Shown here piece by piece: positions 7,913 to 16,676 of a stretch of 41,879 bases of DNA. The stretch's first letter is position 1. Every line of letters starts with the position of its first letter. The notes below the pieces were generated by a model. It did not search any database, was not told where the DNA came from, and saw only the letters and a program-made list of their open reading frames with translations. The DNA is from Croceitalea sp. (GTDB lineage: Bacteria > Bacteroidota > Bacteroidia > Flavobacteriales > Flavobacteriaceae), in the NCBI GenBank assembly GCA_013001145.1, contig JABDND010000182.1, positions 1 to 41,879 on the forward strand, in the 5' to 3' direction. The translations under genes and the position numbers were made by a program.

Positions 7913-9163
7913 ATGCAATTAAAACGAGTTGTCGTTACCGGTCTCGGTGCCTTGACACCGATTGGCAATAATATCAATGATTATTGGGATGGTTTGAAGA
8001 ATGGGAAAAGCGGCTCGGCACCCATTACTTATTTTGATACAGAAAAGTTCAAGACCAAATTTGCCTGCGAACTCAAAAATTTTAATGCCGAGGATCATTT
8101 TGATCGCAAAGAAGCTCGAAAGCTGGATAGGTTTGCACAATATGCCTTGGTATCTTCAGATGAAGCCATTGTAAACGCAGGACTTGATCTTGAAAAAATC
8201 GATAAATTTAGAGTAGGGGTCGTTTGGGGCGCCGGTATTGGAGGCCTCGAAACCTTTCAAAACGAAGTCATTGGTTTCGCTGAAGGCGATGGTACACCTA
8301 GATTCAACCCATTCTTTATTCCGAAAATGATAGCAGATATAGCCCCTGGCAATATTTCTATAAAACATGGGTTTATGGGACCCAATTACACCACAGTTTC
8401 TGCTTGTGCATCGGCGGCAAACGCAATGATAGATGCTCTTAATTATATTCGATTGGGCCATTGCGATGTGGTTGTCACAGGAGGAAGTGAAGCTGCTGTG
8501 ACCATGGCCGGCATGGGAGGGTTCAATGCCATGCACGCGCTGTCAACCCGCAATGAAAGTCCAGAGACTGCTTCCAGACCATTTGATGCTACAAGAGATG
8601 GTTTTGTTTTGGGGGAGGGTGCAGGTGCTCTTATTTTAGAAGAGTACGAGCACGCAAAAGCACGAGGCGCAAAAATTTATGCAGAGGTTTTGGGCGGCGG
8701 CCTTTCAAGTGATGCCTACCATATGACTGCGCCACATCCTGACGGAATCGGAGTTGTAAAGGTCATGGAAAACTGCCTAAACAATGCCGGACTAAAGCCA
8801 GAAGATGTTGATGCCATAAATACTCATGGTACCTCGACCCCGTTGGGCGATGTCGCAGAACTAAAGGCAATTTCCAATGTATTTGGAGAACATGCCCAAA
8901 AAATCAATATCAATTCGACCAAATCCATGACTGGGCATTTATTGGGTGCAGCAGGTGCCATTGAAGCCATTGCCTCTATTTTGGCCATGGAACATGGTTT
9001 GGTGCCACCAACGATCAACCATAGCACAGTAGACCCCAATATAGACCCATCTTTGAATCTAACCTTAAACAAGGCACAGAAAAGAGAGGTAAAGGTGGCC
9101 ATGAGCAACACATTTGGCTTTGGAGGTCACAACGCCTGCGTATTGTTCAAAAAAATCGATTAG
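7913..9163 (+). CDS. fabF: 3-oxoacyl-ACP synthase II
   Basis: Condenses malonyl-ACP with acyl-ACP in chain elongation. It has 416 residues, the usual length. The thiolase-fold catalytic triad is present: C165 in VSACASAAN, H305 in NTHGTSTPLGD and H342 in SMTGHLLGAAG. The terminator upstream separates it from acpP, so it either relies on read-through or has its own promoter; I find no exact -7 box in the spacer. rnc follows after 8 nt. Confidence 0.97.
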   Translation: MQLKRVVVTGLGALTPIGNNINDYWDGLKNGKSGSAPITYFDTEKFKTKFACELKNFNAEDHFDRKEARKLDRFAQYALVSSDEAIVNAGLDLEKIDKFRVGVVWGAGIGGLETFQNEVIGFAEGDGTPRFNPFFIPKMIADIAPGNISIKHGFMGPNYTTVSACASAANAMIDALNYIRLGHCDVVVTGGSEAAVTMAGMGGFNAMHALSTRNESPETASRPFDATRDGFVLGEGAGALILEEYEHAKARGAKIYAEVLGGGLSSDAYHMTAPHPDGIGVVKVMENCLNNAGLKPEDVDAINTHGTSTPLGDVAELKAISNVFGEHAQKININSTKSMTGHLLGAAGAIEAIASILAMEHGLVPPTINHSTVDPNIDPSLNLTLNKAQKREVKVAMSNTFGFGGHNACVLFKKID

Positions 9164-9171
9164 TCCAACAA

Positions 9172-9909
9172 ATGAAATTTGCTTCCAAAATATTTAATTC
9201 CCATCCGAAATCGGATGGGGATTTTTTTTTGGGAATAAAAAAAATCTTGGGTTTTAAACCCAAAAACCTCAATGTTTACAAAAAGGCATTTTTACATCGT
9301 TCATTGAACAAAAGAGACCACAAAGGGAACCCTATGAACTATGAACGCTTGGAGTTTTTGGGTGATGCCATGTTGGGGACCATTATTTCAAAACATTTGT
9401 ACAAGGTGGTTCCAGAAGGAGATGAAGGATACCTTACCAAAATGCGCTCAAAAATTGTGAGTAGAAAGCACCTGAACGAACTGGGCAAAGATTTGAAACT
9501 ACTTGATTTTGTTGAGAGTAGAATACCCAAGTCACATTTTGGAGAAAACATACATGGCAACGTTTTTGAGGCTTTGGTTGGAGCTATTTATTTGGACCGC
9601 GGGTATGAATATTGCGAAAAATTCATCAACAAACGGGTCATTAAGCCCTATGTTGACATTGAACAGCTCGAAGGAAAAGTAATCAGCTATAAAAGCCTGG
9701 TCATAGAATGGTGCCAGAAACAGAAAAAACAGTTTCACTATGAGGTATATGAAGATACGGGCAATGATATCTTAAAACACTTTGCGGTTAAATTGTCCAT
9801 AGGTGATAAAATACAGGCAAAAGCCAGGGCAACGTCGAAGAAAAAGGCCGAAGAGAAAGCCTCTAAAAGAGCCTATTTTGCCCTGCAGGATAAAATTAGC
9901 AACGGATAA
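9172..9909 (+). CDS. rnc: Ribonuclease III
   Basis: Endonuclease for double-stranded RNA, acting in rRNA maturation and mRNA turnover. It has 245 residues. The RNase III signature NYERLEFLGD (56-65) and a second acidic motif HGNVFEALVGAIYLDRG form the catalytic domain. The C-terminal third, with ARATSKKKAEEKASKRAY, is the dsRNA-binding domain. The start lies 8 nt after fabF, so the two are probably co-transcribed. Codons 10-20 contain a terminator-like hairpin plus T9 run (separate entry). The acpP-fabF-rnc order is widespread. Confidence 0.96.
   Translation: MKFASKIFNSHPKSDGDFFLGIKKILGFKPKNLNVYKKAFLHRSLNKRDHKGNPMNYERLEFLGDAMLGTIISKHLYKVVPEGDEGYLTKMRSKIVSRKHLNELGKDLKLLDFVESRIPKSHFGENIHGNVFEALVGAIYLDRGYEYCEKFINKRVIKPYVDIEQLEGKVISYKSLVIEWCQKQKKQFHYEVYEDTGNDILKHFAVKLSIGDKIQAKARATSKKKAEEKASKRAYFALQDKISNG
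9200..9230 (+). promoter_or_regulatory. Terminator-like hairpin inside the 5' end of rnc
   Basis: CCCATCCG-AAAT-CGGATGGG forms an 8-bp GC-rich stem with a four-base loop, followed by GA and nine consecutive T within codons 10-20 of rnc. It has the form of an intrinsic terminator but lies in the coding sequence (NSHPKSDGDFFLG). Confidence 0.55.
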
Positions 9910-10023
9910 TTCGCATTCCATCAGCTACTCAAACGATTTCGTATATCTAATTTGTCTCTAATGCATTGCATACACTAGGCTAGTTTAGGTTTAAGCAGTA
10001 TATTTACAATTCGCACAAATTTA

Positions 10024-10485
10024 ATGGTAACAACGCATAAGATATCTGCTGAGTTATATGACAACACCTATAAACTCATTGCTTTGCACAGTGGGTTGAC
10101 AAGTTATACAATGGCATATAACATTAATAAAGTCGTGAACATCAAGCTTAAAAGATGTTTTGAAGACCTAGATGTTGCCCAAATTGATTTTCCAATTTAT
10201 GAATGGCGTGACGAAGTGACGGAAACCACATGGACCTTGTTGGGCAATACCATAAAGATTGAAGAGCAGAGCGAGTCGTATGGACTGTTTCAAGATAAAA
10301 CAAACATTAGAACCCATCATTTGATTGAGGAACGCAAAGAAGTGGATTATTTTCTAAAAATTGAAACTGAAGAAGAGTCGGTCTTATCACAAACGGTGCA
10401 GCTGTTGAAAAGTATTCCGCAGATAGTTACGGCCTATAGCATTGAAAGCGAGGCTTTAAAATCAAAAAGAAACCTAATTTTTTAG
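10024..10485 (+). CDS. IPExxxVDY family protein
   Basis: Small protein of unknown function, 153 residues with no signal peptide or membrane segment. The C-terminal SIPQIVTAYSIE fits the family's IPExxxVDY motif, with Q for E and AYS for VDY, so the naming motif is degenerate here. The position between rnc and pyk is the usual flavobacterial location and is part of my reason for the call. The gene ends 2 nt before the pyk ATG, so it is probably co-transcribed with pyk. A 114-nt spacer separates it from rnc; TATATTTA there is a one-mismatch -7 box. Confidence 0.8.
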   Translation: MVTTHKISAELYDNTYKLIALHSGLTSYTMAYNINKVVNIKLKRCFEDLDVAQIDFPIYEWRDEVTETTWTLLGNTIKIEEQSESYGLFQDKTNIRTHHLIEERKEVDYFLKIETEEESVLSQTVQLLKSIPQIVTAYSIESEALKSKRNLIF

Positions 10486-10487
10486 TA

Positions 10488-11930
10488 ATGCCAACGAAGA
10501 AGAAGACAAAAATTGTCGCAACCCTAGGGCCCGCGACCAGTAAGAAGGAGATTTTAAAAAAGATGGTTGATGCCGGTGTAGATGTTTTTCGCATCAATTT
10601 TTCACATGCCAACTATGATGATGTTGCAGAAAGAATTCAAATGATTCGAGATCTAAATGATGAATTTGGATATAGTACGGCAATATTAGCTGACCTTCAG
10701 GGACCAAAATTGCGTGTAGGCGTTATGGGGGGTGAAGTTGTCGTCGCCCCTGGCGACGAAATCGTTTTTGTAACCGGAAAACCCTTTGAGGGCAATGCCG
10801 AAAGGGTATACATGAATTATCAGAATTTTCCAAAAGATGTTAAACCTGGTGAACGTATTCTTTTGGATGATGGAAAATTAATTTTTGAAGTTATAACGAC
10901 CAATGGCGAAAACGAGGTAAATGCCAAAGTAATTCAAGGAGGACCATTAAAATCAAAAAAAGGGGTTAACCTGCCCAACACCAATATTTCGCTACCAGCA
11001 TTAACTGAGAAGGACATTAAAGATGCCATTTTTGCTGTTGGGCAAGATGTGGATTGGATTGCACTATCTTTTGTGCGATTTAGCCAAGATTTGATAGACC
11101 TCCAAAATCTCATCAAGGAACATTCAAAGAATAAGATTCCAATCATCGCAAAAATTGAAAAGCCAGAGGCCGTTGACAATATTGATAAGATTGTTTCTTA
11201 TTGTGATGGTTTGATGGTCGCCCGTGGGGATTTAGGTGTTGAGGTTCCCGCACAAGAGGTTCCACTTATCCAAAAACAACTTGTGCTAAGAGCAAAAAGA
11301 GCGAGAATACCTGTGATTATAGCCACACAGATGATGGAAACCATGATTACAAGTCTGACACCAACCCGCGCAGAGGTGAACGATGTTGCCAATTCAGTAA
11401 TGGATGGTGCCGATGCTGTAATGCTTTCTGGTGAAACTTCGGTAGGGAACTATCCCATTGAAGTAATCGAAAAGATGACCAGTATTTTGAAAAGTGTTGA
11501 AGGTTCCAGTTTGATTACTGTTCCTCAAAACCCGCCACATATTCGAACCAAAAGATATATAACCAAATCTGTTTGTTACCATGCCGCTCTTATGGCCAAC
11601 GAAATTCAAGCAAAGGCCATTTCAACATTGACAAATAGTGGGTATACGGCATTTCAAATTTCAGCATGGCGACCTAGCGCCCATATTTTGGTCTTTACCT
11701 CAAATAAGCGCATCCTGACCCAATTGAACCTTTTATGGGGGGTAAAAGCTTTTTATTACGACAAGTTTGTTTCAACAGACGAAACTATTGAAGATGTAAA
11801 CCAAATAGCGTGTAAAAAAGGCTTCTTGGATGTTGGAGATATGCTAATCAGTCTTGCTGCCATGCCTATTAAAGACAAAGGAATGGTGAACACCTTAAGG
11901 GTTACAGAAATTGAGACTTGTAGCTTCTAA
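10488..11930 (+). CDS. pyk: Pyruvate kinase
   Basis: Last glycolytic step, phosphoenolpyruvate plus ADP to pyruvate plus ATP. It has 480 residues. KTKIVATLGPA at the N-terminus, FRINFSHA and the active-site signature IPIIAKIEKPEAV are clear. MVARGDLGVE and IIATQMMETMI complete the TIM-barrel motifs, and the C-terminal domain follows. It abuts the convergent PAS gene with no spacer and no hairpin terminator. Confidence 0.97.
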   Translation: MPTKKKTKIVATLGPATSKKEILKKMVDAGVDVFRINFSHANYDDVAERIQMIRDLNDEFGYSTAILADLQGPKLRVGVMGGEVVVAPGDEIVFVTGKPFEGNAERVYMNYQNFPKDVKPGERILLDDGKLIFEVITTNGENEVNAKVIQGGPLKSKKGVNLPNTNISLPALTEKDIKDAIFAVGQDVDWIALSFVRFSQDLIDLQNLIKEHSKNKIPIIAKIEKPEAVDNIDKIVSYCDGLMVARGDLGVEVPAQEVPLIQKQLVLRAKRARIPVIIATQMMETMITSLTPTRAEVNDVANSVMDGADAVMLSGETSVGNYPIEVIEKMTSILKSVEGSSLITVPQNPPHIRTKRYITKSVCYHAALMANEIQAKAISTLTNSGYTAFQISAWRPSAHILVFTSNKRILTQLNLLWGVKAFYYDKFVSTDETIEDVNQIACKKGFLDVGDMLISLAAMPIKDKGMVNTLRVTEIETCSF

Positions 11931-12452
11931 TTACGCAACTTCTCTTTCAAAGGCTATAAAATTGACCAACTTGCCTTTTTTATTGCGAATAGGTTGTCCT
12001 TTAATCCAGCATTTGTACATAGAGCCGTCTTTGCGATAATTAAGAATAACAGTTTCAAAGGGCTCTTGCCTTTTGATGGCCTCACCAATTGCAGCCGAAG
12101 TTTTTGGACAAGTTTCCGCTCCTTGAAATATTTTTGGCTTAGCTCCAATAATTTCTTCAGCAGCATAACCGTTCATGGTTTTGATGTTCTTAGTGGCATG
12201 CACTATGGTCAATTGAGGGTCAGTCACAACCACCACGTGGTTATGGTCGAGTATTTCTTTTTCAAATGCGATATTCTTTTCCCAATTCCGTTCTTTTGAA
12301 AGTTGATTCAAATTGGCAACATCGCTCAAATTCTCACATAAGGCACTAAATTCCTCTGAAAACATATCCCATGAGCTTAATGGCATATATCTAAAGTGAA
12401 GATTCTTGTAAAATTTTTGGGCAGCCCTATCGTAATGTTGCAATTCTTTCAT
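11931..12452 (-). CDS. Single-domain LOV-like PAS protein without the photoactive cysteine
   Basis: 173 residues. The first 60 are helical and unassigned; the rest is one PAS domain (about 65-173). The sequence follows LOV domains closely (GAKPKIFQG, ILNYRKDGS, PIRNKKGKLVNFIAFEREV). However, the position of the flavin-adduct Cys in the LOV motif NCRFLQ is Pro106 (KPKIFQ), and the terminal Gln of the FVGVQ-type strand is Glu (IAFERE). A LOV photocycle is therefore unlikely; another ligand or a purely protein-binding role is possible. No output domain is present. It is convergent with pyk. Confidence 0.75.
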   Translation of the reverse strand: MKELQHYDRAAQKFYKNLHFRYMPLSSWDMFSEEFSALCENLSDVANLNQLSKERNWEKNIAFEKEILDHNHVVVVTDPQLTIVHATKNIKTMNGYAAEEIIGAKPKIFQGAETCPKTSAAIGEAIKRQEPFETVILNYRKDGSMYKCWIKGQPIRNKKGKLVNFIAFEREVA

Positions 12453-12484
12453 ATATCAATGATAAAAAAAGTGTCATATGCGGT

Positions 12485-12492
12485 CAAATTTA
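12485..12492 (-). promoter_or_regulatory. -7 box of the PAS gene
   Basis: TAAATTTG on the minus strand is an exact consensus match, 32 nt before the start. The rest of the 192-nt spacer up to the TetR gene shows nothing else I can support. Confidence 0.5.
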
Positions 12493-12644
12493 ATCTTACT
12501 ATTAACAGTTCTGTTGAAAACTTTTGGCCCAAACACCCAGTAATTGGGTTAAAAGCATGAACATAAAATTGTGCTGAGCAGCACTAAATAACTAATATAG
12601 AACTAGTTTCAGGCGCGCTGGCCGCCATTATAATGGGCATATTA

Positions 12645-13232
12645 TCAATCCATTTTTAATAGTCTCGACTTCTCGTAAAATGAGCGTGAACTATTTTTTG
12701 CCAGGTGAATAGGCCAATCATTTTTATAAAGATGGCACTCTGTAAGGGCACTTTCATAAAGCAAATAAATACCACCTGAAATGGATTCAATTTCCGCTTT
12801 TGATACATTGGTGATATTCTCAGCGACCAACTCACCCAAATAAAGCAATAATTCTTTCTTTTGGGCTTGAATTACCGACAGTATATTTTTATTATTCGGT
12901 GGTATTTCACCTAATGTCTTTATCGCCCAACAACCCTGAAAATTTTCTTCTCTATATCGCAGCCGCAATAAATCAAAAATGCCCAACAACTTGGGCTCGC
13001 CAACATCTTTTTTGTCAATAAAGGTTTTAAGGTTTTCCATAAAATCATGGTGCTTTTGATTTAAATAAGCAATACAGAGTTCCTCTTTAGATTTAAAATG
13101 ATGGTATAAAGTAGCTTTGGCAATCTGTGATTTGGCGATAATGGAATTTATACCAGTTGCATTATAACCCTGTAAATAAAAAAGGTCACTGGCCGTGTCG
13201 ATGATGTGCTGGTGTACATTTCGTGTTCCCAT
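12645..13232 (-). CDS. TetR/AcrR-family transcriptional regulator
   Basis: 195 residues with an N-terminal helix-turn-helix: ASDLFYLQGYNATGINSII then ATLYHHFKSKEELC, the typical TetR DNA-binding domain. The C-terminal ligand domain is variable. The regulated gene is unknown; no transport or efflux operon adjoins it, and the neighbours are dinB upstream and the PAS gene downstream, both on the same strand. A TAATTTTA sequence just before its start is a one-mismatch -7 box. Confidence 0.92.
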   Translation of the reverse strand: MGTRNVHQHIIDTASDLFYLQGYNATGINSIIAKSQIAKATLYHHFKSKEELCIAYLNQKHHDFMENLKTFIDKKDVGEPKLLGIFDLLRLRYREENFQGCWAIKTLGEIPPNNKNILSVIQAQKKELLLYLGELVAENITNVSKAEIESISGGIYLLYESALTECHLYKNDWPIHLAKNSSRSFYEKSRLLKMD

Positions 13233-13303
13233 GCCTTAAAATTAGTGAATTGGAGCGTTTTTGCCCTTATTAGTTAGACACCATTTTAATTGAAGGGTCA
13301 CAA

Positions 13304-14401
13304 TTAAAAATCGAACTTAAGTTGCACATAGACAGAATCTTGTGCTGTTTCTTTCTCTTTTTCGGTGTTTAGGTTAGAAAGAGAAATGCCAAGCAATCGT
13401 ACCGAATTATCCAGAGCTTCTTGGTAAAGCAAGTCTTTTGCCGTTTCTAAAATTAGGTTTTTGTCAGCTATAAAATAAGAGATGGTCTTACTACGGGTTT
13501 GCAGACTAAAATCACTGTATTTAATTTTAAGGGTAATGGTTTTTCCGGCTACTTTCGATTTTGCCAATCGGCGTTCCAATTCATGTGCTATATGTTCTAA
13601 TTTTTCCAGCATAAATACCTCACTACTCAAATTTTTACTGAAAGTACGTTCGGCACCTACAGATTTTGGAACGCGATGAGGCTTAACTTCACTAAGGTGA
13701 ACACCACGAACCACATTATAATAATAGCGACCACTTTTGCCAAATTGTTCAGTTAAAAACTCGATACCCTTTTCTTTTAAATCCCGACCAGTAAAAATGC
13801 CCAATTTGTACATTTTTTCTGCCGTTACCTTACCGACTCCATGAAACTTGCGTATTTCCAGTGCTTCCAAGAATTCAATTACTTCCTCTGGGTTAACCGT
13901 TTTTTGACCATTGGGCTTATGGTAATCGCTGGCCACTTTTGCGATGAATTTGTTGATGGAAATTCCTGCTGAAGCTGTTAACCCTGTCTTTGAAATAATT
14001 TTTTGTCGAATTTCTTGGGCAATCAAAGTGGCAGATGGGTTTCCTTTTTTATTCTTGGTAACGTCTAAGTAGGCCTCGTCCAATGATAGCGGCTCTACCA
14101 AATCGGTATATTCATAAAAGACTTCTCGAATTTGGTTTGAAATTTCTTTATAACGGTCAAATCTTGGTTTCACAAATACGAGATGGGGGCAGTTTTGCTG
14201 GGCTAAATAACCGCTCATGGCACTGCGAACGCCGAATTTTCTGGCTTCATAACTGGCCGCCGATACGACCCCTCTTTTTGAGCCCCCACCAACGGCAACG
14301 GGCTTTCCCTTTAACTCGGGGTTGTCATGTTGTTCTACCGAGGCATAAAAGGCATCCATATCTACATGAATGATTTTTCTTAATGGGAATTCAAAGGCCA
14401 T
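13304..14401 (-). CDS. dinB: DNA polymerase IV (Y family)
   Basis: Error-prone translesion polymerase. The catalytic acids are in HVDMDAFYASVEQ and LSLDEAYLDVT; the little-finger domain occupies the C-terminal third. The track start is 12 codons upstream, but MAFEFPLRKIIHVDMDAF at 14401 is better. An exact -7 box (TAAATTTG, 14405-14412) ends 3 nt before that ATG and overlaps the longer reading frame, so the message is probably leaderless. That gives 365 residues. It is divergent from the CYTH gene, whose ATG is only 27 nt away. Confidence 0.93.
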   Translation of the reverse strand: MAFEFPLRKIIHVDMDAFYASVEQHDNPELKGKPVAVGGGSKRGVVSAASYEARKFGVRSAMSGYLAQQNCPHLVFVKPRFDRYKEISNQIREVFYEYTDLVEPLSLDEAYLDVTKNKKGNPSATLIAQEIRQKIISKTGLTASAGISINKFIAKVASDYHKPNGQKTVNPEEVIEFLEALEIRKFHGVGKVTAEKMYKLGIFTGRDLKEKGIEFLTEQFGKSGRYYYNVVRGVHLSEVKPHRVPKSVGAERTFSKNLSSEVFMLEKLEHIAHELERRLAKSKVAGKTITLKIKYSDFSLQTRSKTISYFIADKNLILETAKDLLYQEALDNSVRLLGISLSNLNTEKEKETAQDSVYVQLKFDF

Positions 14402-14404
14402 ACC

Positions 14405-14412
14405 CAAATTTA
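14405..14412 (-). promoter_or_regulatory. -7 box of dinB, leaderless arrangement
   Basis: TAAATTTG followed by GGT and then ATG. Transcription would begin at or next to the start codon. Confidence 0.55.
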
Positions 14413-14428
14413 GGCTATATTTATTTTG

Positions 14429-14902
14429 ATGGAACATTTAGAAATTGAACGCAAGTTCTTGGTGAAGAATTCAGATTACCGAGATACCGCACACTCTCAA
14501 AAGCGAATCATACAAGGGTTTTTGAACTGCGATCCTCAACGTACAATACGTGTACGCATAATCGGAAATAAAGGGTTTTTGACCATTAAGGGAGAAAGTA
14601 ATTCTTCTGGAACTACCCGTTACGAATGGGAGCGGGAAATTCCATTGGATGAAGCTGCCAATTTGATTGACCTTTGTGAAGGGGTAATTTTAGAAAAAAT
14701 ACGATTTGAAGTCAGTGTAAAAGGTCATTTTTTTGAAGTTGATGAGTTTATGGCAGAGAATAAGGGACTCATTATAGCAGAGGTAGAACTAGAGCATGAA
14801 GACGAACCTTTTCAAAAGCCGCATTGGTTGGGCAATGAAGTTACTGGCCAGATAAAATACTACAACTCTCAATTATCAAAGAATCCATTCAAAAACTGGT
14901 AG
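14429..14902 (+). CDS. CYTH-domain (adenylate cyclase/thiamine triphosphatase fold) protein
   Basis: 157 residues with the family's N-terminal ExExK motif (LEIERKFLV) and a basic/acidic tunnel pattern (RTIRVRI, LTIKGE, EWEREIP). Bacterial single-domain members usually hydrolyse inorganic triphosphate or related triphosphates; the substrate here is inference. The track start is TTG at 14426; the adjacent ATG at 14429 is preferred. It converges on formate-THF ligase with 13 nt between stops, and is divergent from dinB. Confidence 0.9.
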   Translation: MEHLEIERKFLVKNSDYRDTAHSQKRIIQGFLNCDPQRTIRVRIIGNKGFLTIKGESNSSGTTRYEWEREIPLDEAANLIDLCEGVILEKIRFEVSVKGHFFEVDEFMAENKGLIIAEVELEHEDEPFQKPHWLGNEVTGQIKYYNSQLSKNPFKNW

Positions 14903-14915
14903 GCCCATTTCATTG

Positions 14916-16583
14916 TCAAAATAGCCCCGTTATTGTTCCATCCTTATCGATACATATATTTTCTGCAGAAGGCGTGGAGGGCAAACCTGGCATACGCAAT
15001 ATATCGCCCGCAATAGGGATAATGAATCCCGCACCTGTGGCAATCTCAAACTCACGTATGTTGATATCAAAATTCTCAGGTCGTCCCAATCGTTTTTCGT
15101 CATCGCTAAGGCTCTTTTGGGTTTTGGCGATGCAGACAGGTAAATTGGCGTAGCCCATTCTTTCAAATCGCCTTAATTGGGCGTTTGCCTTATTGCTTAG
15201 CAATACATTTTTGGCGCCATAAATGGTTTTACATATTTTCTCCATTTTGTCTCTCACGGAATCTTCTAGACTATAAGTGGGCTTAAAAGATTGACTACAG
15301 GTACTGGCTGCTTCAACTACTTTGGCAGCCAAATCCGTACATCCCTTTCCTCCATTGGCCCAGCCATAGCTTAGGGCTGCGGCTACCCCCAATTTACCAC
15401 AATGAGACAAAAGCAATTCTTTCTCAGCCTCCGTATCGCTGCTAAAGGCGTTGATTGACACCACAACAGGAAGTCCAAAGCTCTTTAAACTTGAGATGTG
15501 GCGTTCCAAATTAGGAAAGCCTTTTCTTAGGGCTTCTGTGTCTTCATTTGTCAATTCAGACAGTTTTTTGCCTCCATGATATTTTAAGGCCCTTATGGTT
15601 GCAACCAAAACAATGGTTTTCGGAGAAAGACCAGCAGTTCGGCATTTTATGTTCAGAAATTTTTCAGCTCCTAAATCAGAACCAAACCCAGCTTCTGTTA
15701 CTACATAGTCACTAAGGCTCATACCCATTTTCGTCGCCAAAATTGAATTGGTGCCTTGGGCAATATTGGCAAAAGGGCCACCATGGATAATAGCTGGGTT
15801 ACCCTCAAGAGTTTGTACCAAGTTGGGTTTAATGGCGTCTTTTAATAATACGGCCATCGCTCCTTCAGCATTCAAGTCGCGCGCGTAAATTGGTTTTCCC
15901 TCCCATGTATCACCGATGTAAATGTTTCCGCACATTTGCTTTAGGCTATCTAAATTGTCACACAAACAAAGAATGGCCATTATCTCTGAGGCCGCGGTAA
16001 TATTGAAACCGGTTTCACGAGGAATTCCGCCAGATTTTCCGCCCAATGCAGCAATAATGCTTCTGAGTCCGCGATCATTCATATCCATACATCGTTTCCA
16101 AATCACCGTACGGGGGTCTATGCCCAAACTTTTGGTTTTGCTCTGAATGTTATTATCTATCAAAGCGGCCAACAAATTGTTTGCTTTTTCAATGGCATGA
16201 AAATCGCCTGTAAAATGAAGATTGATATCCACCATAGGGATTACTTGGCTCCAACCCCCACCTGCTGCCCCACCTTTGATACCAAATACCGGACCTAGGC
16301 TGGGCTCTCGTATGACGACTACAGCTTTTTCACCAATTTCGTTCAGCGCATCGCCCAATCCAATAGAAGTAGTTGTTTTGCCTTCTCCTGCAGGGGTAGG
16401 GGTAATGGCGGTAACTAAAATGAGATTGCTCTTTTTTATGGATGATGCATCAATTAATTCAAGTGGAAGTTTGGCTTTATCTGAACCATAATATTCCAAC
16501 TGTGTTTCTTTGATGGCTAACTTTGAGGCAATGTCACGAATGTGTTTAGCCTTGATACTGCTTGCAATTTCTATATCGGTCAT
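14916..16583 (-). CDS. fhs: Formate-tetrahydrofolate ligase
   Basis: Makes 10-formyl-THF from formate, THF and ATP, feeding purine formylation (see purN). It has 555 residues, a complete enzyme. The ATP-binding loop TPTPAGEGKTTTSIG (61-75), FTGDFHAIEKANNLLAALIDNN and the C-terminal GDILRMPGLPSTPSAENI are family hallmarks. The ATG at 16583 is preceded after 4 nt by TAAATTAG (16588-16595). This is the same TTAG variant of the -7 box seen at the small RNAs. Confidence 0.96.
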   Translation of the reverse strand: MTDIEIASSIKAKHIRDIASKLAIKETQLEYYGSDKAKLPLELIDASSIKKSNLILVTAITPTPAGEGKTTTSIGLGDALNEIGEKAVVVIREPSLGPVFGIKGGAAGGGWSQVIPMVDINLHFTGDFHAIEKANNLLAALIDNNIQSKTKSLGIDPRTVIWKRCMDMNDRGLRSIIAALGGKSGGIPRETGFNITAASEIMAILCLCDNLDSLKQMCGNIYIGDTWEGKPIYARDLNAEGAMAVLLKDAIKPNLVQTLEGNPAIIHGGPFANIAQGTNSILATKMGMSLSDYVVTEAGFGSDLGAEKFLNIKCRTAGLSPKTIVLVATIRALKYHGGKKLSELTNEDTEALRKGFPNLERHISSLKSFGLPVVVSINAFSSDTEAEKELLLSHCGKLGVAAALSYGWANGGKGCTDLAAKVVEAASTCSQSFKPTYSLEDSVRDKMEKICKTIYGAKNVLLSNKANAQLRRFERMGYANLPVCIAKTQKSLSDDEKRLGRPENFDINIREFEIATGAGFIIPIAGDILRMPGLPSTPSAENICIDKDGTITGLF

Positions 16584-16676
16584 AGGTCTAATTTAAAGAT
16601 TAATTTAGAGATAAACCGAAAACTGCATTCGCAATTTGACCTTTTAAAAATGGAATTTTGTGAAGTAGAGTTTAGT

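Noticed and set aside
8156-8536. Minus-strand ORF of 126 residues opposite fabF
   Set aside because: Shadow of fabF, which has complete catalytic residues.
11931-12452. Functional LOV photoreceptor
   Set aside because: The essential cysteine position is proline and the terminal glutamine is glutamate.
12600-12640. GC-rich GGCGCGCTGGCCGCC downstream of the TetR gene as a terminator or operator
   Set aside because: No stem with a T run and no clear dyad could be drawn.
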